DNA of 64,000 bases from Turnera subulata (GCA_028386065.3 JAKUCV010000926.1:1-64000), one strand, 5' to 3'; shown: positions 44,110-55,581, counted from the stretch's first letter. Program-made: numbers and translations. Notes: generated by a model from the sequence alone, not told the origin.

Positions 44110-45636
44110 TGATATGTGTGCATATCATATACTAACATAGAGCATAAAATATCCTTTTGGCCAAGCATTTAGATAAGATCATGCATGTTATTTATAATTT
44201 TAGCTTGTTTTTCCACAAGTTTCGCTTCCACTTATTAGTTCTTGCTTTCAGGTACCTTTTGTTGCAAAATGGCTTGATTTTTGAAGATTTGAAGCCTTTT
44301 AAAGAATTCTGTAAAGTTTGGAGCCAATTCTTGAAGATTTCTTGACGATGAGTTTTCAACGGCGTCACACTGTTGAAACTCGCAGACCAGAACCTGGTGC
44401 CTTTTGATGCAAAATAACCTATTTTTCGTGGGATCTAAGCTCATTGTGGAATTCTGGAAGGATTGGAGTCAATTTGATGATGATTTCCTGCCGAAAAGTT
44501 TTCAACAGGGTCACTCTGTTCAATTTCGCTTATCAGAAATCTGCAGTTTTTATAAAAGTGCATCAAAGGAAACTTTTGGCTCTTTAAATAGAGTTATATT
44601 AAGTCACTGACTTGTTGGACACTCCTATTAAGAATAGAAATAAGCCTCCTGCGACTAAAGAAAGAAAAGACTCCTAGAAATATTAATTTCGAGATTTTAG
44701 CTACCTAAGCTAACTTCTAGGAATTAATGCTAGGGTTTCTAGAGAATAAAAAGAAAAGAAGTCAACTCCAGTAGAAGAGGGGAAGACTTGACGACAACAG
44801 CAGCAAGGCTGGAAGGTAGAGAGCTTTTGGTGGAGCTTTTGCTATTTTCTTGTTTTCGGTTTGTTATGAATTTTTCCTCCATGTTTATTTGCTTTCTAGC
44901 TATGAACTAAACCCTTCTTTCTAGATCAAAATGGATGTAGCTACTTGATTTCTTTTATGGTTTAATTACTCCTCGAATGATTTTCTTATTCGTGTTCTTG
45001 ATTGATTTGTGTGAGCTTTATTCAAGATTAGAGACTGGCCATCTTTAGTTCTTGCCTTAGGATTTAAACCAAGTACCGACAGGAGAAGTTTAGTTCTGGA
45101 AAATCGCAAATCAACCTTAATCTTTAGACTGAAAGGTAATAGGTTATTGTGGATTAAGTAACAACACAAAACATCATTGCTCTGAGGAATAGGTTTGATC
45201 CATGACAGTGGTAGAATTGACCTCTGAGACGAAATTAGAACTCCAAAAGTCGATAATTTCACCCTAGGTTGTTACCCATCAAGAAAACGAGTGGAAAGTT
45301 GTAGATTTTTAGCGAACAGTGTCGCCCCGTTTGCATACATAGAACAAAGTCACCCTGTTGACAGAGCCTGGAGGATAATTAATGCATAAAAGGATAGAGT
45401 AGTGAACCCCGATTAATCTAGATCTTCTCTATTATAATATCTTCATATTATTTACGGTTTGGTATTGTTTATTTTACTGTTGCATCGCAATTTCAATTTA
45501 TAATCTCCAATTCATCATTATTTTACTGTTTTCTGCCTAACGGAGTGAGTCTATTGATTAGTTATTTTGCCTAGTCCCTGTGGATACGACTTTGTGTGCT
45601 ACTACGATATGTGCACTTGCAGATTTTACCACATCA
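44110..45636 (+). mobile_element. Athila-like LTR (5')
   Basis: Starts TGATATGTGTGCATATC and ends TTACCACATCA. The terminal 150 bp (GGATACGACTT..., GTGCACTTGCAGA..., CACATCAAG) match the end of the Athila LTR at 54116, and the CCGACAGGAGAAGTTTAG...CTCTGAGACGA section matches 53590-53760. U3 is unrelated and lacks the palindrome array. About 1.5 kb. Confidence 0.65.
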
Positions 45637-46457
45637 AGTTTTTGGCGCCGTTGTCGTGGACTAGTGTTGAAATAATTGATTAGCAGTTTGACTTGTTAGG
45701 CTTTCTTGTTATTTTACAGCTAAAAGACATTAAAGAAACGCTGCTCGGGAGGCAACCCAATGACTTTTTAAGTTTTTACATATTTATTTTTATTTTATTT
45801 TTCTGTTTTCTTTCTTTTGCATTCAATAGGTTAAAAAAAAAACAAAGAAGAAAAGAGCATAAATGGCTGGAATTTAGGAGAACAATGACTCAACATGGAA
45901 ATAGCAAAAACAGAGAAGCATCTCTAAACTCTACTTCATTTATATTTCTTTTTCTTATTTGTTTTGTTTTGTTTATACTTTGTGCCCATTAATTTATCCA
46001 GGACACTATTTTGTTTAGGTTTGGGGGTGCAAATTTGCAATTTGTGGCATTATTTCTTTTATGCGTAAAATATGTTTGCACGGCCAAAAAGTATTATGTT
46101 ATTTATTTTGATGTTTATCTTATTCTGTTTGTAACGGTGTGACTCTGTTCAGTACTACTTGTGTTTATTTAGCTTAGAAGAGACTTATTTTATATTGCCT
46201 TGAACTAAAACAGAACCAGGTCAATAAATCCCCATTGAAAATCGCTAGCAATTTTGAGTTTTTGGTTAAGTTTTGATAAGATGATGTCCTTAGGATTTGG
46301 ATTGCTTACACTTTTTGAAACCTTACAAGATAAGCAAATATTTTGTCCTAGAACAACACTTAAACTTTCATTGAGGCGAAATTTTTAGCACACGTACTAA
46401 TCCAAGAAAGGATTTAGGCTATCATTGATCTTCAACCAACACTTAGACCTTCAGCCT
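45637..46457 (+). mobile_element. internally deleted Athila-like internal region
   Basis: A primer site TGGCGCCGTTGTCG... at 45643-45660 resembles the tRNA-Asp type site used by Athila elements (TGGTGCCGTTGTCGGGGA at 54123). Only about 55 bp later is the post-pol sequence (CTAAAAGACATTAAAGAAACG...CGGGAGGCAAC, compare 59413-59450). Gag and pol are therefore missing completely. A PPT-like TTTAGGTTTGGGGGTG is at 46015-46030. Confidence 0.6.
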
Positions 46458-46990
46458 TGATGTGTGAATATTTTACACATCATTTTGGGTTTTATTTTGT
46501 GATTTTTGTCTTTATTTTAGTATTAAATTATTTTATTCTTGTATTTACTTTATTTAATTTTAATAAATTTCTCATCCTAGTGTGTGAGGACCTTTGTGCA
46601 GGAAATGAAGAATTGTTGAGTGTCTTTGGACGAAGTTTGGAAATTCTGGACTAACTTGGAACTTTATTGGAGCATTTAATTAAAGCAACACCCAAGAGAT
46701 TTTTTAGGAGGCTTGGCTTGTTTTATCAAGTAATGGAAATATTCAAACTTTGGCTCCAAGTTCACGTGGCACCTTTGTATCCAAAAGAAGAGCAACCACT
46801 TGGTCAAAGTTGACCACTTCTCACGCCATTTCCTCTGCATGCGTCATGGAGAAGTGGTTGAAAATCTGATTTTGGCAAATCTTGGCAATTTGTTTCCATC
46901 CACACAATGGCTCCCATCCTACACTATATAAAGGATGCATGAAGATAAGTAGAGACACTTCCAGATTGGGGGAAAGCTCCCAGTTTCGGA
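46458..46990 (+). mobile_element. possible divergent Athila-like LTR, partial
   Basis: Begins TGATGTGTGAATATTTTACAC, similar to the TGATATGCACATATTTCAC start of the Athila LTR, and has a TATATAAAGG box near 46925. It does not align with U3 of the LTR at 44110, so it may belong to a relative. An inverted TTGACC pair (GGTCAAAGTTGACC) is at 46801-46814. The right end is undefined. Confidence 0.35.
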
Positions 46991-47249
46991 TTACTCTACG
47001 GCTATGTTTGGTATGCATGGAATTGGAAATAGAAAAGCATTCCAATTCCTTTTTGTGTTTGGTTGGGAAGTGTTATATGGAATGGGATTCTATTGACACC
47101 AAAGCACGCGTCTTCAACCGGAATCCGATGGTGAACAACTCTTGTTCTTGTCTATCTTATAGACTTATCTCAACTCTTTGCCTCTATGTCCCCAATCCTA
47201 TTGAGATGACTTAGTTAAGTTCAACCCATAACAAGCAATTTGGATATTA

Positions 47250-47492
47250 CAATTATCCCATCGCACCTTGCTATTATAAACATTGGCACTTTGCTTTGGC
47301 AAACCCACCAAGTGTTGATCTAAGCATAGATGAGTGCTTATCAATGAAAGGCAACACATGAGGAACTTAATATTTATATCAACAATTGTTTACATACATA
47401 ACAATTATGCCATCACATCTTGCTAGGATAAACATTGGCACTTTGCTTTGGCAAACCTACCAAGTGTTGATCCAAGCAAAGATGAGTGCCCA
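47250..47492. repeat. two-unit direct repeat, period 152 bp
   Basis: About 90 bp centred on ACATTGGCACTTTGCTTTGG occurs at 47250-47342 and 47402-47492 with roughly ten differences. No coding content. Confidence 0.7.
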
Positions 47493-47701
47493 TTCCATAC
47501 ATAACATGCTTGTGATCATATATCGCTTATACAATCATTTATAATCAACACACCAAGCTATGTGACATGATTATAAAAGGATAAACATGTTATCATGCAA
47601 TCAACATGTTGTTCATATATCATTAAGATCATAAGAACATGTTATCTAGCATGCAAAACTTCGTAGGTGAGCTGATATACAAAATTCAGCAAAAAGCTCA
47701 G

Positions 47702-48000
47702 AACATCGATGTTTACACCTAAACATCGATGTCTGATGTTGGCAGAACCTCAGAACATCAATGTTGACACTTAAACATCGATGTTTGAAGTTTCTGGAAC
47801 TCCAAATAATTGGCCGAATGCTCAGAACATCGATGTTTACATCTTAAACATCGATGTTGTGAGCTGGAACATCGATGTTTTGAACGTAAACATTGATGTT
47901 TGAACCTCTCGGTGGATTATCAACCAAAGAGAACATCTATGTTTAACAGTTAAACATCGATGTTTTGACCACTCGGCCGAAGACCATAAACATCGATGTT
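47702..48000. repeat. AACATCGATGTT array in copia leader
   Basis: Starts: 47702, 47722, 47754, 47774, 47826, 47847, 47868, 47889, 47932, 47953, 47989. Spacing inside groups is 20 or 21 bp. TGGCAGAACC or GGCCGAA-type motifs end 4 bp before several groups (47740-47749, 47811-47821, 47975-47984). The module points opposite to the direction of element transcription. Confidence 0.85.
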
Positions 48001-48285
48001 CATGCCCCTTTATCGAACTCATTCGACTTTCTGCCAGAAGTACAAATTGATTGCTATCATATACCAATCAAGTACTGGCTGTCAAAAAACTTTGACAGAA
48101 CCAACTTCAACATATCACATATATGAGAATCATAATGATCTAGTTTAAGCATACTATCAACATAAGCATAATAAACTATGATCAAGTTATGTTTCTTATA
48201 CAACCATGATCAAGCCATATCACATATAGCATATCATACATATAAACAACTTATTCGGTTTAGTGTTTCACAAGAGGCTCTGCTA

Positions 48286-48299
48286 CCACTGTAAGTAAT
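48286..48299 (-). other. copia primer-binding site
   Basis: On the minus strand the LTR terminus CTTACA is followed by GTGGTAGCAGAGCC, an initiator-Met tRNA-type site. Confidence 0.75.
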
Positions 48300-49847
48300 T
48301 GGGTATGCAAACAAAGAGAGAATATGCGCAGCGGAAAACCCGAAACTAATGGAGGATCCATGTGAAACGGGGTAAACCGAATAACAAAAATTTCGTACCT
48401 AGTTTGGTCGAGATCTTTCACTCAACTGATGATACGAATCAGCAAGAACGGGACAGAAATCCAACTCCTCTACGGTATCCACACAATCCGTTGATGACCG
48501 CTAGCAACTGTCTCACGATCACTAACCCGAGCACTCCCGAACCGCAGTGCTAGCTGCAGAATTTTCGAGAGCAAGAGCCTAGAGAGTGTTTGATGTGTTG
48601 TCTGTGTTGAGCTTGGTGTGTTAATCTCATTAACCACACTCTTTCATGTATATCATATACACATATATCAATGTTAGTTAGTGTAGAAAATGGCCAACCT
48701 AATCATACATACATCTTATCATGCATGATTGTGTTTCCCATTATCTACACTTTAGTCACAATCATCAACATGATCATGTCTCCACTAACTCAATCATATA
48801 TATCAACATATATATAAAACAACACATCCTTTCATGCTTTTTGGACAATAATTCAGGTTCAATAATTTTGGTAACTATTGAACCGAACCAACCCAAACGA
48901 CCCGGTCCAACCATGGACCAATCACGGTCTAACCACTAGCTCAATAACCTGCTCGAACCCTAGTCCAACCATGGTCTAGCCACTGCCTCGAATCAACAGT
49001 TCTAAGTGTGTGACCCTATAGGCACTAATCACGTTGACAATAATTATAAACTCTCATTTATAATTATAAACAATGAGCAGTGTCTAGCAACACATCATTG
49101 CTACCCAAGTGACCAGATCAGTACTGATTCATTATGCCTCGGTAAAGTGTCATTATCCTTTCGTCACATTATGAAGATCAAACATGAGACATGTAATATG
49201 TCATTCTCGTATATGTTTAATCTAAGTTTTCTTGATCCCTGAGTTAACTGTGTAAAACAGAAACAAATGATATCCTCATATCATTTAATCTGAGCATGGC
49301 CATGCATTTACAGGTCAACTCTATCAAGAGGCCCAACTGATAATATACCCGTTATAAGGGTTGGATGAATTCCATCTTGATCTTACAAAACCCAACACAT
49401 TATATCATGTACCCAATGATTACTCTAAGGTTCACTCATTTACGAATGACCAAGAGTAATATCAAAGTATATGACTCACATGTTGGGAACGTAGATGATC
49501 TCGGGTCTAAGGATAGTACATATAAGAACCACTAATGACAACATATATATATCAGTCCATATAGTGTTCTTATGTCGGGTCAGTCCAGTCCATAAGCTCT
49601 CTAGCTTGTACCCGTATGTAAAATTCATGTCTCATATAATTCTCAACATACGCTAGTCTTAATTTATTATTACAACCCATCCATAATAATAATCGACTAG
49701 GAATAATTCAAGAATATAAAATATTCTTAAGTTATAAATATGTGCAAGCGTTTATCACTGATAAACATATTTATTGGAATAAAACCTTAATAAATATACA
49801 TGACTATATAATCATCCAATGATTGGCTTTTGGGCATTACACTAACA
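48300..49847 (-). mobile_element. copia LTR, minus strand (same family as solo LTR)
   Basis: 1548 bp. On the minus strand it starts TGTTAGTGTAATGCCC at 49847 and ends TTACTTACA at 48300. Related along its length to the solo LTR at 6667-8176. It is the 5' LTR of its element because the primer site follows. It sits directly against, and probably inside, the 5' LTR of the DEK_C element to its right. Confidence 0.85.
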
Positions 49848-50027
49848 GTAATTTGGATTCAATCAAGGAAAAATGTGTGTTTTTCACTTCACTATGTGTT
49901 CCCTGACTTGCTCACTATGTGATCAAAACAAAAGATTGAGAGTTTAGAGAGGAAATTAATGGAACAGTAACCTTCAAAGTCAGCTTGCTGTTCTGCAGAT
50001 TCATGGAAATTTTCCAGAAAAACAAAA
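49848..50027 (+). repeat. 5' LTR remnant of DEK_C element
   Basis: Matches the last 181 bp of the 3' LTR (GTAATTTGGATTC ... TTTCCAGAAA). Its missing left part ends exactly at the copia LTR, which suggests disruption by that insertion. Confidence 0.8.
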
Positions 50028-50090
50028 ATTGGTTGCAGAATAGGTTATTTCTTTTCGGGTCCTATTTTTTCTGATTTGTTAGAGATCGGA

Positions 50091-50939
50091 ATGATGGTTT
50101 CTGGTTGGAAGATCATAGCAATGCTGAGGGAAGTACTTCAATGTTCTGACCTCGATACAATGACGACAGATATGCTGTGCCAGAAGTTGGAAGAAGAGTT
50201 AGGCCTGGATTTTTTCGGGCAGAAAATCATTTATCAAAAATCAAGTGATTATGTTCCTTGAAAGTGATGAGCTTGGGAACAATGAAAATGAAGAAATTGA
50301 GGAGGAAGAAGATTTTTGTGACGATCTTGTGGAAGATTCAAACACAGTAGTAAAAAATGGCTCTGATTTGAATTTGAATGATGAAAGTGATGAGTTTATT
50401 GGTAAGCATTCTGAAATTGATGAATATTTTGATGATGATGTTGTGGTTGATAAGATTTTCGCAAATTATAGTCTTCAAAATGGTATTGAATCTTTGAAAA
50501 GTGATGATTCTGGAGTTGTTGTTTGTGAGAATTTGTGTTTAGAGTTCAAAGATTTCTCCAACTGCAAATTGATTGAAGTTGAGAATGAAAATGGTAGTTC
50601 AGATTTAAAAATACCTGAAATAGAGAAAATTGTTGAAATTGAATATGTGGATGATGAGTTTGTTGATTGTAAAATTTTTAAAAAGAATGAAAATGGCAAA
50701 AATCAGAAAATCAATGGTGGAAAACGGTTGACAATTTCATTGAAGATTATTCACTAGAGTTCTATGATATGTTTGATGCTTCAAATGTCAAACTACATAG
50801 GAGAAGGTATTTCACGAAGAAAATGAAAAGGAAAAAGAAGAAGAAATGCTTTCAGGTCAGGAAACAGGTTCAAGCTATTGAAGAGCCTGTTAAAGATGAA
50901 GTTGAAGTTGAAGAGCAGCTTGCTCAAGGGGAGTGTTGA
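50091..50939 (+). pseudogene. DEK_C-domain ORF inside LTR element, frameshifted
   Basis: Begins ATG 50091 (MMVSGWKIIAML). The segment LREVLQCSDLDTMTTDMLCQ then KLEEELGLDF, followed after a one-base shift near 50225 by KSFIKNQV.MFLE, is the DEK_C fold signature (LR..L..adL.t.T....R..LEe.fg.dL...K.fI..qv). In plants it occurs at the N-terminus of SWIB/MDM2-domain and DEK chromatin proteins. Next come an acidic linker (NEEIEEEEDF) and a long D/E/N/S-rich region, then, after a second frame change near 50720, a basic stretch (RRRYFTKKMKRKKKKK) and the end QLAQGEC at TGA 50937-50939, inside the 3' LTR start. Whether it was captured from a host gene or belongs to the element family is open. Confidence 0.65.
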
Positions 50940-51377
50940 TTTTGTGATCAAGCTGCTGGAAATTTGCAGCAACAAGCTTTTGGCGCCATCATCAGCTTGT
51001 AGTTTCTAGAAATAATTTAAAAGTACAAGTAGTTTATTATTGTAATGTTTTAGTTGTTTATATTATCCTGATCATCCATGGGAGGCCAAATGTTGAGCTA
51101 ACTAAGAGGTGTAATCAACAAAGTCAAGACCTGATGTGTTAGCAAATTGCAGCAGCAAGTTGCTTGCAACTTACAAACCCTATATATGTGAATGATGTAA
51201 TTTGGATTCAATCATGGAAAATCGTGTGTTTTTCACTTCACTGTGTGTTCCCTGATTTGCTCACTAAGTGATCAAAATAAAAGACTGAGAGTTTAGAGAG
51301 AAAATTAATGGAACAGTAACCTTCAAAGTCAGGTTGTTTATTCTGCAGATTTCTGGAAATTTTCCAGAAAACCAACA
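50934..51377 (+). repeat. 3' LTR of DEK_C element (444 bp)
   Basis: Inverted termini TGTTG and CAACA, preceded by the PPT AAGGGGAG. It matches the 5' remnant. Confidence 0.75.
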
Positions 51378-51664
51378 AACGTCACATTATGGATCAAGGC
51401 CTTACGTGCATGTGTGCTCTCAAATTCAGAGTGCATTAAGAACTGAAAGGCCCCACGCAGGAACTTCAACCTTCTCACTTACAGATTGTAATCATTGTAG
51501 GTTGGGGTTGTGATTAGCTTGTTGTGAGATTTTATGTAGGCTCAATTACTATCTACGATTGACCTGACTGCAGGAGGCTGTTTTGCCCCTGGTTGTATCT
51601 GATTTTTATACATGTTTTTGTACTGTAAATAGTATTAATAACAACAATCGTTTAGTATTAATAG
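51378..51664. other. unassigned, possibly a LINE 3' end
   Basis: Contains TTTTGCCCCTGGTTGTATCTG and a TACTGTAAATAGTATTAATAA end of the kind seen at LINE 3' termini, but no coding part. Low certainty. Confidence 0.3.
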
Positions 51665-52166
51665 TACTAGGTGTGCCCTTGCAAGTTTGGTCGAGAGAGT
51701 TTTTTAGTACCCTGGCTATTCGCTTTGGCAGGCCCCAGAGACAGAGAATTGTTTGAAGCTTGATGTTGCCTATATTCAGGTTCTTACTACCATGAGCAAG
51801 CATCTCTCTTGGGAGTTCTCGGTAAATATTGAAGGGAAGTCTTATGATCTTGTCCTGCATGAAATACCATCTTCCCTATTGGAGGATAAACACCAAATGC
51901 CGCCTGCTCATATCTCCCCGTTAATTGATCTCCTAAAGTCGACATCTCCGATCAAGGCCTCAAAGGTTATAAGTACTAGCCCTAGTTGCTCCGACGCTGG
52001 TGGCGTTTCTCTTCCGACCAAACGCAACTCTTCTGATCCTTTTGGGTTAATGCAAATCATCGAGAATGTAAATCTGCCGCCCACAACGTTCAATGGCGAG
52101 CCCCTAGTTCCATCCCACCAAGAACGCGTGGCTTTAGAAAAGGAAAAGTCGTTGGATGCTTCTTTT
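51665..52166 (+). pseudogene. LINE ORF1, part before Athila insertion
   Basis: Reads GVPLQVWSREFFSTLAIRFG, a one-base shift near 51735, then ENCLKLDVAYIQVLT and WEFSVNIEGKSYDLVLHE, the second conserved region of plant L1 ORF1 (compare NRMDVAKILI and FSVKYGNNQFKIAMFE in the minus-strand LINE). It stays open to the Athila target site CTTTT (52162-52166). The N-terminal RRM is missing to the left. Confidence 0.75.
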
Positions 52167-54116
52167 TGATATGCACATATTTCAAATAGTATTAAAGGCA
52201 TGAAAACTTCTTTATTATTATTATTTTGAATAAAAAACATACATCTTACCTATCTTTCTATGTTGATTGTTGAATAAATTGCTTGAACTAACAATTATGT
52301 TTTCAGGTGTAAAATCGTCCCACTTCGCTACCGAAAACGATCAATTTCGGCCAAAGTTGGAAACCGGGCTGAAACTTGAGCACAGTTCACTCTTTGGCCG
52401 ATTTCTGAAGCTTCAGATGTCCAATTAACATGAAACTAGCTGGAGATGAAAGTAGACATCCTAAGCTTTCCAGTGATATAAAGTTCATAATTTTTGGCCT
52501 TACGGATTGGGAGCAGTGATCAATTCAATTCTTCCCATCAAACATCGATGTTGGACATCCTGAACATCGATGTTGAAAAGCTTCTGGGAACTTATTTTCA
52601 CCAAACATCGATGTTGTAATACCAAACATCGATGTTTCAGACTTCTGCCCAAATTTGGACATGCTGAACTTCACTAAACATCGATGTTTTGATATCCAAC
52701 ATCGATGTTTAAACCTACTGTCCAAACTTGTATACGTGCAGGAATTTTGCACTGGCCACCGACCCAGTCCCGGTAGTTTTATCATAACTCCTACTACATA
52801 AGTCCAAATTGTGAGTTCTTTATATGGAACGAAAGATAAAGGAATTATCTATAACTTTGTAGAATATTCCTAAGTCCAATTCGGCTACCTAAGGGTGCCA
52901 AAAGTGCTTGCAAGTCTGAGAACATTTGTTGCCAACCATGTGACCCCACCCTTCTAGAAGAGCATCATGGCAACCAGAAGGACATGCTTTGTTGGATAAT
53001 CAAATTGGACGACCCTGGAAGGCATTAAAGGAGAATAAAACAGCCTGGAAACCAACATAATTTCTTGGAAAGAAAGCTCAACCATTAGCACATGCAAAAG
53101 GGAAGGAATATTCATGCTAGGCTGGAAAAGCAAGTGGCAACCCATACCTTGCAACCACACCACCAGCTAATGCTTTCAACATTCAGGCCCCTTCCAGCAC
53201 GATTTTGGTGGCTAAAGGACACTAAAATATGTCATCTCCAAGCTGTCCAACTAGTGAAGAAGCACTATAAAAGGGTGAGAGCTGAAGGGGGAGAGGGAGC
53301 AACACATACACACACCTTGAAACCAAAAATTCTGTTAAGTTGTTGTTCCTTTCATTTTCTTTTGAGATTGTTGTGAGGAAACCATGTCTTTCCCATTTTC
53401 ATTTGTTGTTTCAAGCTCATTCATGAACTAATCTTTCATTCTAGATCATAGGGATGTAGCCTACCCAAAATTTGCTATAGTTTGATGTACCATTTGCTGC
53501 AATTCATTCACAAAGTAATTTTGATTGATTATTGTGAGCTTATTTCTTGCTTTAAGGAAGTGGCCAGCTTTATTGCAACTTCTAGGTAATAGGTGAAGTA
53601 CCGAGAGGAGAAGTCTATTATCCAAAAATCATCAATCTTCTTTAATCTAAATGTTGAGAGGGTTTAGGTTATCGTGGATTCAGTAGCAACAACAAGCTTC
53701 ATCGCTCCTAGAGGTAATCTAATTAACGAAAGTGATTAGGTGACTCTTTGAGACGAGACTAGACTAGCGAGAGCGAATAGTTTCATTATAGGTTGCAACC
53801 CATCAAAATTCATGTGTTTGGATGCAGCTTTCAATAGTACATTGATCCATGGCAAAGGAAGGGCGGTGAATTCCCGAATGATCTAGGCCTTTTATCATTG
53901 CTACTTTGTTTATCATTTTCATTGTCATTACTACTTTCTCTTTTCTTTGCATTCAATTCGATATTTGCTCTCTTATCAATCTTCAATTCCGATATGATTT
54001 CTCTTCATTTATTTTCTTTTCCATAAGATTGAATCGATTAATATCTTGCCTAGTCTCTGTGGATACGACTTTGAGTACTACGACGATTCTGTGCACTTGC
54101 AGGATTGACCACATCA
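52167..54116 (+). repeat. Athila 5' LTR (1950 bp)
   Basis: Starts TGATATGCAC, ends CCACATCA. Six palindromes at 52541-52709. TATA box TATAAAAG at 53266-53273. A 94-codon frame present in both LTRs (53092 and 61881) is shadow sequence, not a gene. Confidence 0.92.
52541..52709. repeat. AACATCGATGTT array in Athila 5' LTR
   Basis: Six exact copies at 52541, 52563, 52604, 52625, 52677, 52698. In-pair spacing 22, 21, 21; pairs start 63 and 73 bp apart. Complementary motifs (GCTTCTGGGA at 52580, ACTTCTGCCC at 52641, CCTACTGTCC at 52714) begin 4-5 bp after each pair, so the module lies on the minus strand. Confidence 0.92.
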
Positions 54117-54122
54117 AGTTTT

Positions 54123-54140
54123 TGGTGCCGTTGTCGGGGA
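54123..54140 (+). other. Athila primer-binding site
   Basis: TGGTGCCGTTGTCGGGGA, six bases after the LTR end, the tRNA-Asp-type site typical of Athila/Tat elements. Confidence 0.8.
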
Positions 54141-54223
54141 CTAGCGTCAAGTAATTTTAGGTTCTATCTAACTGGCCTTTTCTCTTGTTCACCTTTTCTC
54201 TAAGTTTTAGGTATTTTGGGTGC

Positions 54224-55519
54224 ATGACCCATAACACCCGAAGTAAAAGCCGAAGGCTCGAATTTACATCAGAACCCGAAAGGTTATTCAAAGAAAAATC
54301 TAAACGACAAGAAGAACCAAAAACTCTCCCAACAACCATGGCGGAAGGAAATGAACTCAACACGGTGCCCATGAATGAATTATTAGCTCGCCAAGCCGGC
54401 ATACCATGATTCGGAATAGCCTAACCAGCCATAGAATCGGCTCCCTATGAACTTAGACCGAGCCTAATCTCCATGGTTCAGCAAAACACCTTTGCTGGAA
54501 CTCCATTTGAAGACCCTCACCAACACATACATAATTTTCTCTCTCATTATGACACTTTCAAGATTAATGGGTGTAGCGAAGATGCAAAAAGACTTCGCCT
54601 ATTCCCATATTCGGTGCGAGACAAGGCACAAAATTGGCTCTCTAGCCTTCCACCGAATAGCATCACCACTTGGGACCAACTCCAGTCCGCTTTCTTGAAG
54701 AAATTCTTCCCATCTTCTAAAGTCACTCAACTTTGAGGAGAAATTCTAACCTTCAAGTAAAGGCCCGACGAGTCTCTCAAAGATGTATGGGAGAGATACC
54801 AAGACCTCATTGCAAGATGCCCAACTCACATGTTCCATCCTCCCGTGTTGTTAAACACATTCTATGATGGAGCTACACCAACCGGGCAGTCCACCATGAA
54901 CTCTATAACCGGAGGAAACTTCATGTCAAAACTCTATCCGGAGGCTTGCCAACTATTGGAGAACTTAGCAGATGAAAGCACAAGCTGAAACCACCATGGA
55001 GTATTGCAAGTTGACAAGGTGCAAATGTTGGAGGCAACCATTGCTTCCTTGCAACATCAAATCAAGGAGATGAACACAAAATTTGCAAAGGCATCATCAT
55101 CAAGTGCACCGGAGACGATTCTGAAATGTGAAGCTTGCAGCGGGCCTCATCACTTCAATGAGTGCCCAAAACTCTATTCGGAGGAAGTGAATTACATCAA
55201 TAGACAACCCAACTACTTCAGCCAGCAAGGAGGGAACCAATACCATCAACCAATGAAGCCATACCAACAAGCATACCAAGGGCAGCAGCATTACCAAGGG
55301 AACCAACACAATTCTCAGCCCGATATGGTCACCATGTTCAAGACCATCATAGAGGAGATTTCCCAAATCAAGGCACGCAACAAAATCCTTGAAAATCAGA
55401 TTGCACCGGAGATCAATCCAAAAGAGCAATGTAAGGCTATCACTTTGCGGAGTGGCAAGCAATTGACAAATCCAGCTGATAAATCCGATGATGTACCTAG
55501 CAAAGAAGAAGAGAATTAG
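54224..55519 (+). pseudogene. Athila gag, several stop codons
   Basis: One reading frame from ATG 54224 (MTHNTRSKSRR) through the gag core (GTPFEDPHQHIHNFL, GCSEDAKRLRLFPYS, AQNWLSSLPP, LKKFFPSSK) to a CCHC knuckle (CEACSGPHHFNEC, near 55128-55170), a Gln/Tyr/His-rich region and LRSGKQL near 55445. It is interrupted by stops at 54407, 54419, 54734, about 54760 and about 54986. Most fit C-to-T changes in CGA or CAA codons. The frame ends at 55519 and pol follows in another frame. Confidence 0.85.
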
Positions 55520-55581
55520 GGGCAGCAAGCAAGCAACCCAAGGATAAGGAAAACGGAGCTGAACCAGAAGTTCAACCGTAC

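Larger units (their letters stand above)
46991..48285 (-). mobile_element. copia internal (leader) region, minus strand, without gag/pol
   Basis: Extends from the primer site at 48286 towards lower coordinates. No gag or pol motif is seen. It holds a 152-bp-period direct repeat (47250-47492) and the palindrome array (47702-48000). The left part (about 46990-47110, GGCTATGTTTGGTATGC and GGAATGGGATTC) looks like a different repeat. No second LTR of this family is seen, so the element is truncated. Confidence 0.5.
49848..51377 (+). mobile_element. short LTR element carrying a DEK_C-domain ORF
   Basis: A partial 5' LTR (49848-50027) matches 51197-51377. Then follow a weak initiator-Met-type primer site (TTGGTTGCAGAA), a DEK_C ORF, the PPT AAGGGGAG (50926-50933) and a complete 3' LTR (50934-51377). 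There is no gag, protease, RT or integrase. Non-autonomous. The only coding content resembles a host chromatin-protein domain. The first roughly 263 bp of the 5' LTR are not found. Confidence 0.7.

Noticed and set aside
47702..48000. CRISPR-like array
   Set aside because: Palindromic repeats with short spacers, but the repeat is 12 bp, spacers are 9 bp, there are no cas genes and the DNA is plant nuclear inside retrotransposons.
52525..52785. Open frames with repeated HRC or TSMF peptides
   Set aside because: These are simply AACATCGATGTT read in different frames in the LTRs; no start context or conservation supports a protein.
53092..53376. 94-codon frame conserved in both Athila LTRs (also 61881-62165)
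   Set aside because: Similarity comes from LTR identity; it spans the TATA region and has no domain.
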